From Podospora pseudocomata (taxonomy: Eukaryota > Ascomycota > Sordariomycetes > Sordariales > Podosporaceae): a stretch of 64,000 bases of DNA. Positions within the stretch are counted from its first letter, which is position 1, and the number at the start of each line of letters is the position of its first letter. Below are positions 22,477 through 34,464 of this stretch, one piece after another. Position numbers and translations under genes: made by a program. The stretch covers positions 3,782,001 through 3,846,000 of the forward strand of contig NW_026946363.1 in the NCBI RefSeq assembly GCF_035222375.1, given 5' to 3'. Under the pieces are notes generated by a model. It saw nothing but the letters and a program-made list of their open reading frames with translations, had not been told where the DNA came from and did not search any database.

Positions 22477-23048
22477 ACAGCGCGGGAATTTTGGGTTTGG
22501 ATGGTTTGAGATGTAGGTCGGAAGAGATACCAATTGGGCATTTTTGTTTGGGAAGGGGAGAAGAGATATATGAAACGTATATAATACATAATTAACGACT
22601 GATGGGCGGCCGAGAGGGGTTGGATGGATGTGAAAAATGATGGGTGGTGGTGGTGGTGGAGGAGAAGGGAGGATGCATATGATCAATATAAGCGCACTAA
22701 ATATTTCGTTTAACCTTGTGAATAAAAGGGGCCAGGGTCCTGATTTCTGGTCAAGTCGTGCTTGTTGGATTGGTGATGTAGAGCACTGTGCCGTGAATGA
22801 CACACCCACTTGGTGGGAGTAAGACAGCCCACACATCACCATGATTTTAGCAAGTGGAATGGCCCCTATCAGAACAAACTCCTCCCCATTTTCCCTGTCA
22901 CCTCAGATCATCTACCCAACATACAACAACTCAGCCACAGAAAGCAAAGCTCATCATCACACAAACACCACCCCACCTGCTATGTATCAAGAAACATTTC
23001 AACATCAAAAGTTCAAAACGGCGCTCAAAAATAGCTTGCTTTATTTGT

Positions 23049-23147
<99 letters not shown>

Positions 23148-23734
23148 CCTACCTGAAAATACACACAGTCACATACAAACAGTCACCACCACCACCCAAG
23201 ATTTCAGTGTTTTCACTCCCACTCTCCCAATCCATTCCAAGTCAAACCCATCCATCAATTCTGTCTTTCTTTCACACAACACTCTAAATAAAAAAAAACC
23301 CCTTATCCCTTCCTTCCCTATGTCCCTTCTTTGCTTCCTTTGCTTTTTTGGAATCGAAACACCCGACAATTCAAGAAATATCAGACATAAAAGAGTAGAA
23401 AAAGAACAAGAATGGCATGCTCCCCCTTTGTTTGTCCACCGTGTGCCAAATAACAACAAGCGCTCTTCCCCAGAGAAAGATTGAACTTGAACCCCCTTCC
23501 ACCTCCATCCTTACTCCCAACAAACAAACAAGCAAATGGAAACCCACTGCAAAAAAAGAAAGGGAAAAAAAAACCCCTGCAGCTATGCTTGCAATATCTT
23601 CAAACCGGTAGTGACCACAACAACACCTCCTTTTCGACTTTTTGTTTCTGTACCCAGAGGGGAGGTAGGTATCATAACTCCGGTCTCATATACCCAGAGG
23701 GCGGAGAAGGAGGCAACTGTTCCGCCACTGTTTC
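22477..23734. other. Convergent intergenic region with microsatellite
   Basis: Lies between the 3' ends of the Erg26-like gene and the LIM-RhoGAP gene. The main landmark is the long CT repeat at 23052-23144. GGT repeats (near 22645-22662) and A runs also occur. Open frames across the CT repeat are Ser-Leu artefacts. No gene is recognised. Confidence 0.65.
23052..23144 (+). repeat. (TC)n microsatellite, about 46 units
   Basis: An uninterrupted alternating T/C run of 93 bases, purine-only on the other strand. It falls in the 3' flank of the LIM-RhoGAP gene. Its perfection implies a young or unstable tract. Confidence 0.97.
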
Positions 23735-26700
23735 CTACGCAGTCCCGGTAGTCAACCCGTTATTTTGTCTCCCCCACCCCGAGTTCCTCCACTCCCCTCT
23801 GTTTCCCTGTCCTGGTGGTCCTGGCTGAGGCTGGTTGTGCTGCGGCTGTTGTTGTGGCGGCTGTGATGGTGTCAAATGCCCTTGGTTCCCGGCCTCCGGT
23901 CCTCTGTATGGTGACTGTTGGGGTGGATCATACGGTCCACGTTTGTGTGGTGGTGGCGTGCCCTGAACAGGTGGTGTTGCCGCTGCCGCAAAGGCTGGTA
24001 TCGTTAGCTCCTGCATTGGTCGCACGCTGCTTTCCTGCTGCCATGATGCCGGGTCGGTTTCTATCCTCCTCGGCGGTGGGCGGCTGGGGTTGTTGTCGTG
24101 GCGGCCCATCAGCTCTCCTACGTCACTATACTGTCGGATTGGGCCGTTGGCTGCACGGTCGCCGAAACGCTTCAAAATTTCCTTGGTTGTCAATTCGGCA
24201 CTGTTGTTGAATAATGATTGATCTTGCAGGAGATCGGCCAGGTCATCAGGGACCTACATTCGTGTTAGCATGTTGTTCACAAAAGTGTAGGCAGGCATGA
24301 AACTTACCAGACACATCTCCTCAATACTAGCAATTATAACCTCCACGGCCTGAATGGCAAACATGGGGTCGCTGTCAAGGCTTGCAGCCTTGTTGGCATC
24401 CAACAAAACGTTGGGGGCAATGACGGTGGCCAGATTCCTGATGTCCATCTTGGATCCGGATTCATCGTCCACCTGGTGGAAAGATCCCACCCATTTCAAG
24501 AAACAAAACAAAACTTCCAAGCAGTCGCGGTTCGCTTTTGGAAGCAAGCAGCATGCCAAGTGCAGGCAGTGCTTCCTCTTCTCTGGATCTGGGATCTTGG
24601 CCGCTGTTAACCAAAGACGGTAGAGTTTTTGCGTCATCAAAGGATCTGGGAGTTCTCGCAGGTATCGCTTCAAGAGGGCGGCCAGCTGAACAACATGCGT
24701 CGAGCTAAAATCAACATCCTCTTCCCTGTCCAGCGCTTCGGCCACCTCTCCCAACTTCTTGAGGTTGCCACTCTTTCGGAAGACACCTTCAACCGAGAGG
24801 TCCATTTGCTTCATTGCCGAGATGATGTCGTCGATAATGGAAGGGATCTTCAAAGTACCAGGTCCGACACCATCGGTCGACTCGCAACCGTCCCGCTCAA
24901 TGATGACTTCCAATGGGACGCCAAACACCCCCTTCTTCTTGACGGCCTTTTGCTTGTCATTTTTGAACGCCTTGCCAATGTTCTTCCAGAAAGTAGGAGC
25001 CTTCTTGTTCTCAATGAACCCCAGGAGCTCCTCCAGCGTAAACTCATTCTCAACCATAGGATGCATCGTCATGACAGCCAAGTGTCTGACGATAAAGTAC
25101 TCCAGTCCTGATAACTCCGAGAAATACCGTCGTGTGCCTCGCATGGTGCCCTGGTCTGGGAGACCGCGTGAACCGACTCCTTTGCCATCTGACAGACTTC
25201 GCTGGTGCATGTTATTAGCACCACCAGCACCCAGTCGTGGTTCCGTGGCCGGAGACCGGAAAAGCTCCTGGCGGTTCTGGTTTGGCTGATAGGACCTTTG
25301 TTCCCTTGCCGCTTGCTCAGCCGCAACAATCCTTGGGATATCGTCGAGTGTCAAGGCGTCCTGATTGGGCAATGTCATGTCCTCTTCATCGATAGGCCCG
25401 CGCTCGTCGACAATATGGAATCCCCTACTCTGACCCCCCTCGCCTGTGCCACCAGCCGACCCTGGCCGCACGCTGCTGCTCTCAGGTCCATCCAGAATCC
25501 TTGATGTCCTTGCCTTTCTAAAGCTGGACGATAAGTGCTTGTCCATACGGGTGCTCTTTAGTCTTCGGACATCATTGAGAGCGCTCTCGTAGGACGACTC
25601 TCGATGATGCCGTGGATAATCGCCCCCTTGCTGCCTGGACCTACCCTCAGCAGAGTCAAGATCGCCTCCGTTTGGATCGTCACCATTGTCAAGAGCGCCG
25701 TTCACTCGAAGAATCTCCAGCAGTCTAGCCAGGGCAACCTGGAGCAGGAAGACGTATTGTTGAAGCTTGGTAATGTGTTCAAACGGCGATAGGTGTGCAG
25801 GAATATGAGGGTCGCAAGTACTGCAAAATACCTTGGTGTCGTAGGGTTTCAACCGGGTCTCTTGAAGCTTGCGACCAAGCTCTTTGCCGCAATGCGAGCA
25901 GTTGACGCAGGCCAGGTGCCACCGTTTATCTCCACTCTTTGCACATTCGTCTTCGATGGGCTTATGGCAGAGGATGCACTGGTCCGAGTCATGTGCTGAT
26001 AATCTGGACATGCCCGAAGTCAACTGGAGTGTGGTTGTAGAATGGTCGTCCACTTTGAGCGCTTCGAGATCGCTCAGATCATCCAGGAAATTGTAAAGGC
26101 CATCTGGTGAGTTCCTTTCTTTTTCGATCCGAAGAGCGCCTTGCAGACAGATTCTGATAAGTAGCTTCAAATAGTGGGCAAGACCGGTGACAAGCGTCAA
26201 CAGCTCTTGCGTGACACCAGGCTTGCGTGTAACACGGTCTTGGGTCTTGGACAGCAGCGAGAAAAACGCCACGATCTTTTTGCAAAGCAATTTGGCCTCA
26301 CGCCCGTATGCCAAACCAGCTGTGTATTCCATTAGCACAACGTTACGAGGTTAAGGTGCACCAAGAGGGTTCTTCTTACATTTGGGGTCCGCGTCGCTGG
26401 ACATAGTGGCGTCGAGCCGGTCTGCAGAACGGAAAAGGATGTCGACATGGAAGATGAACTTCTTCGCCACCATGACACCATCCACATAGGCGCCATTGCT
26501 CACATGCAGGAGCATGTCTGATATACAAGCAGCCGAAGACTCTTCGAAGGTCGACAGCACGCTCCAGATCCGGTATACCTTCTCCTCCATGCGTTCCTCT
26601 TCGCCGCGGACGTGCTCGCGGCCCGCAGTGTCATCTTGGGTGATGACAGGCGCTTCTTGTGGTGAATTGAGGCGGACGTTCCAAAACTTGTGGATCATGT

Positions 26701-27506
26701 AGCATTCAGGATGCCAGTGCTGGTTTTGTCCGTTTCGGAATATTTCAACGAATTGTTTCAAAATCGAGGTTTGACAGCCGCTGCATCGTTGGGCGAACTG
26801 GGTCGAGTAATGGTAATGGCAATAAACCTGGCCATCATGCTCATAATAGCTGTCTTGAGCACCGAATACTGTTGGGCAAAGGGAGCAGGTGAAGTGATCG
26901 ACGTGGTATTTGCGATCGAGCGCAGTTATGTAGGAACCTCGTAATGCTCCACCGCATTGATGGCACAGCAGGCCTAATCGTCGGAAGTAATCCGTTTCGC
27001 AAAGGGGGTATTGTCCCTCGCCGTTCTCGTCCTCTGCTGGGAAGAATTTGGAAGCTACGATTTGTCCGCAATCCTGCAAAGCGGTTAGAAAAACAACACA
27101 AGGGCCAAAAAGCGCCACACCGCCAACTAGGGAGCAGCATGTTCAAAAAAAAAAAACACCAAAAATCACAACTTACCCGGCACTTGAAGCAGTCCAAATG
27201 GAATGTGCCATCCAGAGCGCGAACGAATTGACCTGTCAAAGGCTCTCCACACTTCTTGCAGACACGCACCTGGCCACTGGCTGTCCTAGCCTGCCGTGGC
27301 CGCGATCTGTTGCGCTCGCCGCTTTGTCTCAACTCCAAGTCTGCTTCTCCGTTGCCGCCCTGAGCTGCTGGTGAGTTTGGGGCTCTGCCACTGTGAGGAT
27401 GGCCGTGAGGGTTCCCACGAGGATCACCGTGTGACCAATCGCCGCCTCCTAGGCCCAGGCTACCAGGAGCTCCGCCGCCAGCACCACCATAGTCGTATCC
27501 TGCCAT
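23735..27506 (-). CDS. lrg1: LIM-domain Rho GTPase-activating protein (Lrg1-like)
   Basis: Switches off Rho1-type GTPases. In yeast and Neurospora, Lrg1 controls cell-wall synthesis and tip growth. Four exons on the minus strand: 27506-27177, 27073-26380, 26319-24308 and 24253-23735; 1184 residues. LIM domains begin at C83 (CKKCGEPL, split by intron 1) and at about 145, with a further zinc-binding block ending near 230. Another LIM starts at about 456 (CILCHKP). A Ser/Arg-rich linker follows, and the RhoGAP domain runs about 815-1015 with the arginine finger in GVFRKSGN (about 856). The tail is Pro/Gln-rich. The first ATG in frame is 27506; the frame upstream opens only on GTG. The 60-bp intron 2 has a good branch site (GCTAAT). 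The LIM-LIM...LIM-RhoGAP order identifies Lrg1 with good confidence. Confidence 0.93.
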
Positions 27507-29170
27507 TGTGGACTGATCCTGAATCCGTCCACTGATGTTCGTCACACTACACCATGTGCGTTCGTCTCCAAAGTAAACAATCGGGGTTGTGGTGGTGGTG
27601 AAAGCAAAACTCGAGGGTCGAGGTCGCGGGCGCGGTCGTGGAGTGAGGAAATCGGGGGCTCAGCCAGGAGAGGGCCCGACATCAAGCCACGACTAGGCCA
27701 AAATAAAACGACGATAGTTCGCTGCGGGCAGTCGGTCTGAATGTAATATGTGTTGGTAAAGGCGGGGCTGAAGATAACCAACACGATAGGTAAGCGTCGC
27801 TCTGGGCAGAGGCTGTGCGGGCAACAAGTGTCGAGCAAATAATCGGCTGGCTGGGCACACACGATGGGAGGTTGAGGCTGAACGAGGACGACGTTGAGCG
27901 AGCGAGAGCAACAGCGGGCCTTGGACCTTACTGCGCAGCGAGTCGGCGGAGCAGTCGAAAAAGGGCAGCCTCGTGGTATGGAGAGGAGAGGTGCAGCCGG
28001 CTCGGTCTTTTTGCAAACTCGGATCTCGACGTCCCAATGTCTGGCCCGGATGGATTGCACGTCGTGGGATGGGGATGCGGATGCGCTGAGGTTGGCTGGA
28101 GATGACAGGAGTGGAAGACGTTCAGGAGGTCGGGTTCCAGTGCGAGGTGGGTGGTCCACAGTTTAGGTACCTTACCTACTCTCCCCAGTCGGGTCGAGAC
28201 AGCAGCGATCGACAGCCCCCCGCCACGGCGGAGCGCCAATTTCAGGCTTGCTGGGAGACAGGGACAGCGCCTTCTTTTAGGGGAGGTCGCACTCGAATGA
28301 GAGCTGTGGGTGCCGTAGCGTAGCCGTTGTGTAGGTAGAGGCAGAGATCAGAATCATCAACGGTCGATCAGTATTCGCGCTTGGAAAGAGAATCAAGACA
28401 AGATGCTTGACGCTCGAAACAACACGCGGGAGATGGGCGCATCCATCTCCTTGAATTTCCCTAGGGTCGCCGCAGAGAGCCACGACCGCTGCCCAAGTCC
28501 TGCTCCGCCGCCAAGACCTTTCCGCTGGTGCCCTATAATTTTTAGTGACAACGGCCAAATGGGGAAATTGCCCACTTATGCCCAAAGTTATTCAGAGGAA
28601 GGACAGCATCGTGCCATGGGATTTTGGATGCATTTCGGCCCAAAGTGTCTGTTGGTGAGGAGAACAATCCCCCTCCCGTCTCCCTTACCTGCAGAGAGAC
28701 ATGAGTAGGTAAGAAGAAGCACAAGGCACAGGCACCGTCCTTTTGCTTTGTCCTGCCGGTTTTTTGTTATGTACCCGTGGAGCTTGGACGGGACGGGATG
28801 GGATGATGCAAAGGCAGGGAGGGGCCCAACGGTGTTCCTCTCTGGCTGCAACAATTGCTCCTCGGGTGGGGTTATGGAGGAGGCATTTCGATGCTATTTA
28901 CAAAGACGAATCAAGGGACCCCCTTCTCGGATATCTTCGATCTGATCATCTCGTCCTCCTATCGGTAGGTATATGCTATGCAGATGAATATTCGTACATC
29001 ACGCAAGTCGATAATCAGCTGCAGGAACCCATACTCATGCTGACCTGCATGCAGAAAACACGAGCTCTTTTCATAGTGACTAAATATTACGCAGGACAAA
29101 ATAACTACCATCATCAACTCATGTTATCAAATATCACCCACCACCAACGCACTTATACAAAACCCCTATC
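27507..29170. other. Long upstream region of lrg1
   Basis: 1.66 kb between the lrg1 start and the 3' end of the next gene, both on the minus strand. It probably holds the lrg1 promoter and a long 5' leader. Short frames on both strands look random. No gene or RNA is recognised. Confidence 0.5.
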
Positions 29171-30817
29171 TTAGGCCTTTACCAATTTCTTCAGCCTCCT
29201 TTCGATGACGTCTCTCCCCTCGAGGGTATCCCAGACACGATGGGGAGCCTTGTCCACAATATTCCAGTCTTCCAGCTTCCTGGTAAGGTGGCTTAAATCC
29301 CGTTGCTACAATCATCCAGTCAGCGTGCATTCAGCATAAAACCGGTGCCATCATCAGGTACATACCTTAGCTTCCCACTCACCATCCCGTCTTATTTGTT
29401 CCCCAGAGCTAATAATAACCAGTGGCGTCTCCTTGTCCTGAATGGCCCGGCTTGAAGCAACGTCTCGCTTCGTGAGAGAGTCGGCCACCAGACTTTCCTG
29501 CAGTTTGGCAAAGATGGTGGTGCCAGATTGATACGAGGCACGGCCCCAAACTCGGTCCACGGAGCGTCTCCCTCTGAGTAGCGCACCGAGGATTCTATCA
29601 ATTCCACACGGCGAGATGACGCCTCTCAGCCAGAGCAAGAACCCACGGCCTGGGTCTCCAACTCTTGAGAGCAGATCCTCATGAAGCGGGTCAATCATCA
29701 ACAAGCCCCTCACATCTTCTCCGTGTCTTGAGCTGAACACTCTCGAGTAGATCGACCCAATCCCAGCACTGACCAAAACCCAGGGACCCTCCTCTCCAGC
29801 CCTCGACAATGTCTCCCCCAAGACATCCGAAGCCATGCTGGCCGAGAGTGGCGACGGAGCAGTGTCACTCCAAGCCATACCGGGCCTATCCGCAAAGCAG
29901 AACCTCTCAATCGAGCCATTTTTGACCGCATTCTCGGCCAGCTGCCACAGGCCCCTTTCAACCGGATCCTCACCTCCCTCAATCAACACCGTCGTCGACT
30001 TTGCCCCGCTGGCATCAGTCTTGTTCCCGTAGCAGTACAGATGAATCTGGTATTTGTCCTCATCCACCCAGTACCTCTCACCCGGCGGTCGCAGCCCAGA
30101 ATCAACCGCCCTCAAGATCAAGGTACAAGTCATGAGCACCACCACCGCAGTAATCACCGAAAGCGCCACACTCGACAGCAGCACCTCTGTCCACTCCAGC
30201 AACGTCCTCCTGTGCTCCGGCCGCCCAGTCAACCTTTCCTCCTCCTCCGCCTTACCCCACTGAACCGTCCTGTCCGCAATGACCACCCACCCCACCATGA
30301 GCGTAGCCCAAACGACACTCCCTATCCCAACCCAAATCTCCTCATGTCTCGTCCTCGTGACCGCAACGATAACAATCGTGTCAACCAGCAACAGCCCCGC
30401 AAGAACCAGACTCAGAACTCGTTGGCTCTTACTCGGCACCGCAAAGAAGATCAACGAGATGGTAAGCGTAACTAGCGCAATAGTAGCGTAACTAAAGCTG
30501 AAGAAGGGTGATCCGCGAACGTGAAGACCGGGCGGTGTGACGAAGACGGAGACGACCATCAACACCCACCAGATGAATGTCAGGATGGTGAGCGCGACGG
30601 TGGCGTAGCGGACCAGGCGGACGGTGAAGAGGTTGTAGGGGGACACGGCTGGGTCGTCGGGGGAGAGGTAAGGGCCGTTGGAGGAGTTGTGGGGGGTGTA
30701 GGTTGTGCTGTCGACGCGGTTGGGGAGGAGGCGAGTGTGTTCGTTTGTTGTGGTGGGGTGGTGGTCCTCTTCGGAGGAGTAGCGCCGGTCCGAGGACCGG
30801 ATGCCGTTTGTGGACAT
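29171..30817 (-). CDS. DUF2417 multi-pass membrane protein with degenerate alpha/beta-hydrolase domain
   Basis: Two exons, 30817-29366 and 29305-29171 (60-bp intron, phase 0); 528 residues. Residues 1-60 are polar, with SPDDPAVSPYNLFTVR typical of the DUF2417 family. Five hydrophobic segments follow (about 68-93, 107-127, 135-155, 163-181 and 208-236). The rest is an alpha/beta-hydrolase-like domain with the expected acid (D376, LLMIDPLHED) and late histidine (H506, in the small second exon). At the nucleophile elbow the sequence reads VLVSAGIGS, with Gly352 where a catalytic Ser would sit, so ordinary hydrolase activity is unlikely. Relatives are often annotated as mitochondrial integral membrane proteins; location and role are not established here. 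The splice restores a strong C-terminal family match. Confidence 0.85.
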
Positions 30818-31471
30818 GGTGAGAGGTGAGATAGTGACAGCAAGGTAGGTTAAGGTTGTAGATGTGAAGGTAAGGGTAGACTAGACTATGGTGCCGACTA
30901 GCAGCAGTTCATTGTCTATATGTCCTGTGAAGATATTCCCCACCAAGATAACCGAAGTTATAAAACTAAAGCGGCCTTGTAAATGATGGAAAATAGATAT
31001 GGTTCTTCTTTAGTGACGGATCAGATATCAATTTCGCCTTGTCGCAGCAAGGTCATGGGGGGGCCCTTCCCACAATCAACGACGTCATAACTTGTTAGTT
31101 CTATGATAGGCCTGTTTTGGGTGTAGCAGGACGCTAATTGGTCGGTTTGGTCGGTTTGTTCAACCTTCCGGAACGCCAAAACTACGATGGATCGGCCGCT
31201 AACATCGACAGGCAAGGAATTGGCACTTTTGGGGGCACATGATTTTTGATTGCTGGGAGTCCCTTGGTGCGTTTCGACATATAAGCTTCGTAGACGTTGC
31301 CTCAACCTTGATTGCTTTGGCTACACTGCTGCCTTCGGATGAATTGTCTCCAAAGTGGTCGATTTTGGGGTCACTTTCCTGATTTCTCTGGTCTTACTTT
31401 TCTCATCATTGCCATCGTACATGCAGAGAATTCCCCCCAAGTTCATCGCATAAACATTTTCCTTCCCAACC
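30818..31471. other. Intergenic region
   Basis: Upstream region of the DUF2417 gene and downstream flank of the next minus-strand gene. No feature is recognised. Confidence 0.6.
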
Positions 31472-32131
31472 TTATCCCCTCGAAAAGACCTCCCCTTCAC
31501 TGCCATTTGTCATCCCACCATAATTCCACGGCACTTGCTGCTGGCCCCCATCCCCGCCAACCGGACTTAACCCCGACACCTCCCCCTTCCTAAAACTCCC
31601 ACTCCCCCCACTCATACTATACCCAGACAAACTCCCACTTCCAACACTCCCCCCACTCCTTATACTCCCCCCCGCGGTCAGCTCACTCCCCCTCCTCTCT
31701 TTTCTCCTCCTCTCTTCCTTCCTCCTCCTGAGCAGTTCCTCCGGATCAGGCCCCGTCGTCGAGGTGATCGCATCAGAAGGGATCTCCCCTATCGGTGCTC
31801 TGAGCTTGGAGTGAGCTTCACTATCCGTCAGGGGGATCCCCGCCTTGCGGAAAGCTTCTTTTTGGTGTGACAGAAGAGCTTGCGTGGAGGGCTCGGATGT
31901 TGAGAGCCAGCCCGTGAGTTTGGAGACCTTTCCCAGGAGTTTCCCTCCACCTCCGCCTTCGCTTCGACTCCTGTCTTTGATTGGGGAGGGGGGCTGTTGT
32001 TTCTTGGAGGAGGATTTGACAGAGGTTGATTTGCTGCTTTTGCGGGATTTGGACCGGTGTTGGGGGTCTGTTGCTTCTGGGTTTGCGCCGGACATGGCTG
32101 GGGGGTAGGAGGTGCGGTAGGTTGGGTCCAT
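31472..32131 (-). CDS. Small conserved fungal protein of unknown function
   Basis: 219 residues in one exon from the ATG at 32131. The frame remains open upstream to 32569, but that part lacks family features and is probably 5' leader. A Ser/Lys-rich N-terminus (about 22-60) precedes a conserved core at about 65-130, with LTGWLSTSEPS, APIGEIPSDAI and TGPDPEELLRRR, which I recognise from other sordariomycetes without a function. A highly charged Arg/Glu/Lys helix follows and the tail is Gly/Ser-rich. No membrane segment or signal peptide. Probably soluble; a nuclear or cytoskeletal adaptor is possible, but nothing shows it. Confidence 0.65.
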   Translation of the reverse strand: MDPTYRTSYPPAMSGANPEATDPQHRSKSRKSSKSTSVKSSSKKQQPPSPIKDRSRSEGGGGGKLLGKVSKLTGWLSTSEPSTQALLSHQKEAFRKAGIPLTDSEAHSKLRAPIGEIPSDAITSTTGPDPEELLRRRKEERRRKERRGSELTAGGSIRSGGSVGSGSLSGYSMSGGSGSFRKGEVSGLSPVGGDGGQQQVPWNYGGMTNGSEGEVFSRG

Positions 32132-34464
32132 GGTGGGTGTTTTGGTCTGGGTTGGGTGTGGAGGTGAGATCGGTGCGAGGATCTCGGTTGGTCTGTTTAG
32201 GTGAAGGTGAGGTCGACTTGAGAACGTTTTTATTTCGTCTGGATGTTGAGGTTTAATATACCCAGGTATCGACTCTCGTTTGGTTTGATAGGTCAGCTCG
32301 GCGATGAAGGCTGTTTGGGAGCTGGTAACACAGTGGCCACACAGCTGAAAGGAAATCAGGACACCATCCAGACGCCAACTAATATTGACTTGTCGAGGAC
32401 GTAAGAAAATTCCTTTATATTTCGCCAACAATGACTGTGTAACTCCGGATGATGACCACGCCACCGGCGGAAGAGGGGCATGAAAAGAATCACTATGAGA
32501 GATTCTCTCCGTTTTGAAGGAGCGTGTCCGGAGGGTTCTTCGGCTTGAGCAAGCTCTTCTACAGCTCATCAGGGGTCAGTCTTAAACCAGTGTCAGAAAT
32601 AAGTTGTAAACCTTACGATGAAATCCTACGCACTGGCAGAATGCTTGGCTGACTCGAAAGTATTAGAGTTTTTGCTGGAACCGGAATTGCTATCTGGACC
32701 AAGTGTTGCAACTTGGCATGCGTCTTCAAATTGATGCCGGTCCAAAAGTTGAGCTTCTTGTGGTTGTGGTATTCTTGGGATATCTCGACGGCTCCTGAAA
32801 TGGCTACGGTATATAGATAACCGTCTAGCCTTTTCTTCACTCCAGACCCAAGCCAAGGGAGAAGCAAGCAGACATGCAAGAGATACCCGATCTGAAGTCT
32901 GGCGTGAGGGAGGTCACCAATAGAGGACCCTGGGGACGAAAAGCAACAAGCCAAGCAAACTCAGAAGCTAGCCACGAGATCCCGAGACAGAAACAGGCGC
33001 TAGTCAAAGAATGTAGCCGCCACGAGCTGAAAACCAGATGAGAGGAATTTGTCGATACCAACCCCCGGTGCCGAGTTGCCAGAGCCTACCACTTATATCG
33101 TTGAGTGAAATCCGAGCTTGCTCAATGACATAGTGTATGTAACTTGCGGGGAGTGCAATATTTCATGGCGGTGTCAACCCCAAAGCAGCAGGAACCCTGG
33201 CTGCAACATTGGCAAGAAAACCAGCCTGCATTGGACTGGGTGGATGTCGCTTGGCCTTGGTTCGATGATGCATCACAGTCGAGGATGGAAAACGGCTTTG
33301 GCACAGAGGAAGAATCTCTTCGAGTCCAAAGACTGTGCAGGATCGTCGTCAACGGGTTGAGAATTGCATGCTTCTTTGCTTCTATGGAAGCCCTCTCCCG
33401 AAATCTGGAACATTCTTGGATGTCGATCCCACGTCAACTCCCGAGACGGGCGGTATGATGGATGATGCCATGAACCGACGAGATTGGCGAGTTCAGAGAA
33501 CTGGGTACGTGATCCCGAATGCCGCAAGATATATTAACCAGATGCAACCTAGGGCTAATCCTAGGAAAATCCTCGCAGCTTGCAAAATCTTGACAACTCG
33601 TGGTGAGGGTCAACGTATGCCAATAAATGCAGGCTGGTTTCTTTCAGGTCTAGACGTCTGCGGACTCGAGAAGCGAGCAAGATTGCGCGCACTGTTGAGC
33701 CTGCAGCTGTCAGTTCTCAGACCAAGTCTCCGAGAAGCAAGTTAGTTCAGCTCTTCTTTGGGAGGGAAGGTCAAGTGGTCATCCAGAAAGGACCTCAGAT
33801 GCACCGGAGCATCCTGCCCTGCATCCGGTGCCCGACCTATCCTACCAGGAGAGAGCTTGATATCAACATTGTCTTGTCTGGCGAATGGCACTGTGCTTCG
33901 ACTGCATCTCCGTCTTCTAGCGTGGCCTTGATTTAGGTCCAGTGGGAGAAACATGGCAGTGATTGGTCGGCAACTGCAGGAGTCCTGTAGGAATGATTCG
34001 ATTAATGCCTAGAAAAAGAACAATAGGCGCGTAAAGCCCTCAGCCAAAACTGGATGGAAGTCAAACATCTTCGATTTTCGAAGCCTCGCAGCGAGGGAGT
34101 GTTTCAAATGCTGTCAAGGTTCTCCGAAAGTCAAGATTCGGGACGCACAGACTTTAGCCCCACCATGGTGGGGCAATGTCGGTTAATCATCCGCCCTTGG
34201 CGACCCCCCCAAGCCGCCGTCGCCTAATTCCCCGCCTTTCTTTGACATCATCACAGTCAGCCTGGAGGCCAAACGCCAACCAACGAGCCACGCAGACAAA
34301 CATTCTTCCCCTTGCTTCCGCATCTGCAAGCCGCGCTTTCTGTCGGGTCACTCACGTTTTTTGACTTGACTTTTCTGCGCTCTCAGTTCAGCTTGCGCAA
34401 AACGCGCTTTGCTCCTCAACCCAACTTCAGAGCCTCGCGCGCGACCCAACACAAACCGGCGACC
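32132..34464. other. Gene-poor 2.3-kb region
   Basis: Lies between two divergent genes. None of the frames, alone or joined by plausible introns, matches a family I know. The part next to 34465 should contain the promoter of that gene. It may hold a lineage-specific gene or non-coding RNA that I cannot see. Confidence 0.45.

Noticed and set aside
22841-23287. Open frames with long Ser-Leu or Glu-Arg repeats
   Set aside because: They translate the TC microsatellite; all frames of such a repeat stay open.
27507-27545. Thirteen-codon extension of lrg1
   Set aside because: Begins with GTG; the ATG at 27506 is the first proper start.
32132-32569. 146-residue N-terminal extension of the small conserved protein
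   Set aside because: Lacks conserved features and precedes a good ATG; more likely an open 5' leader.
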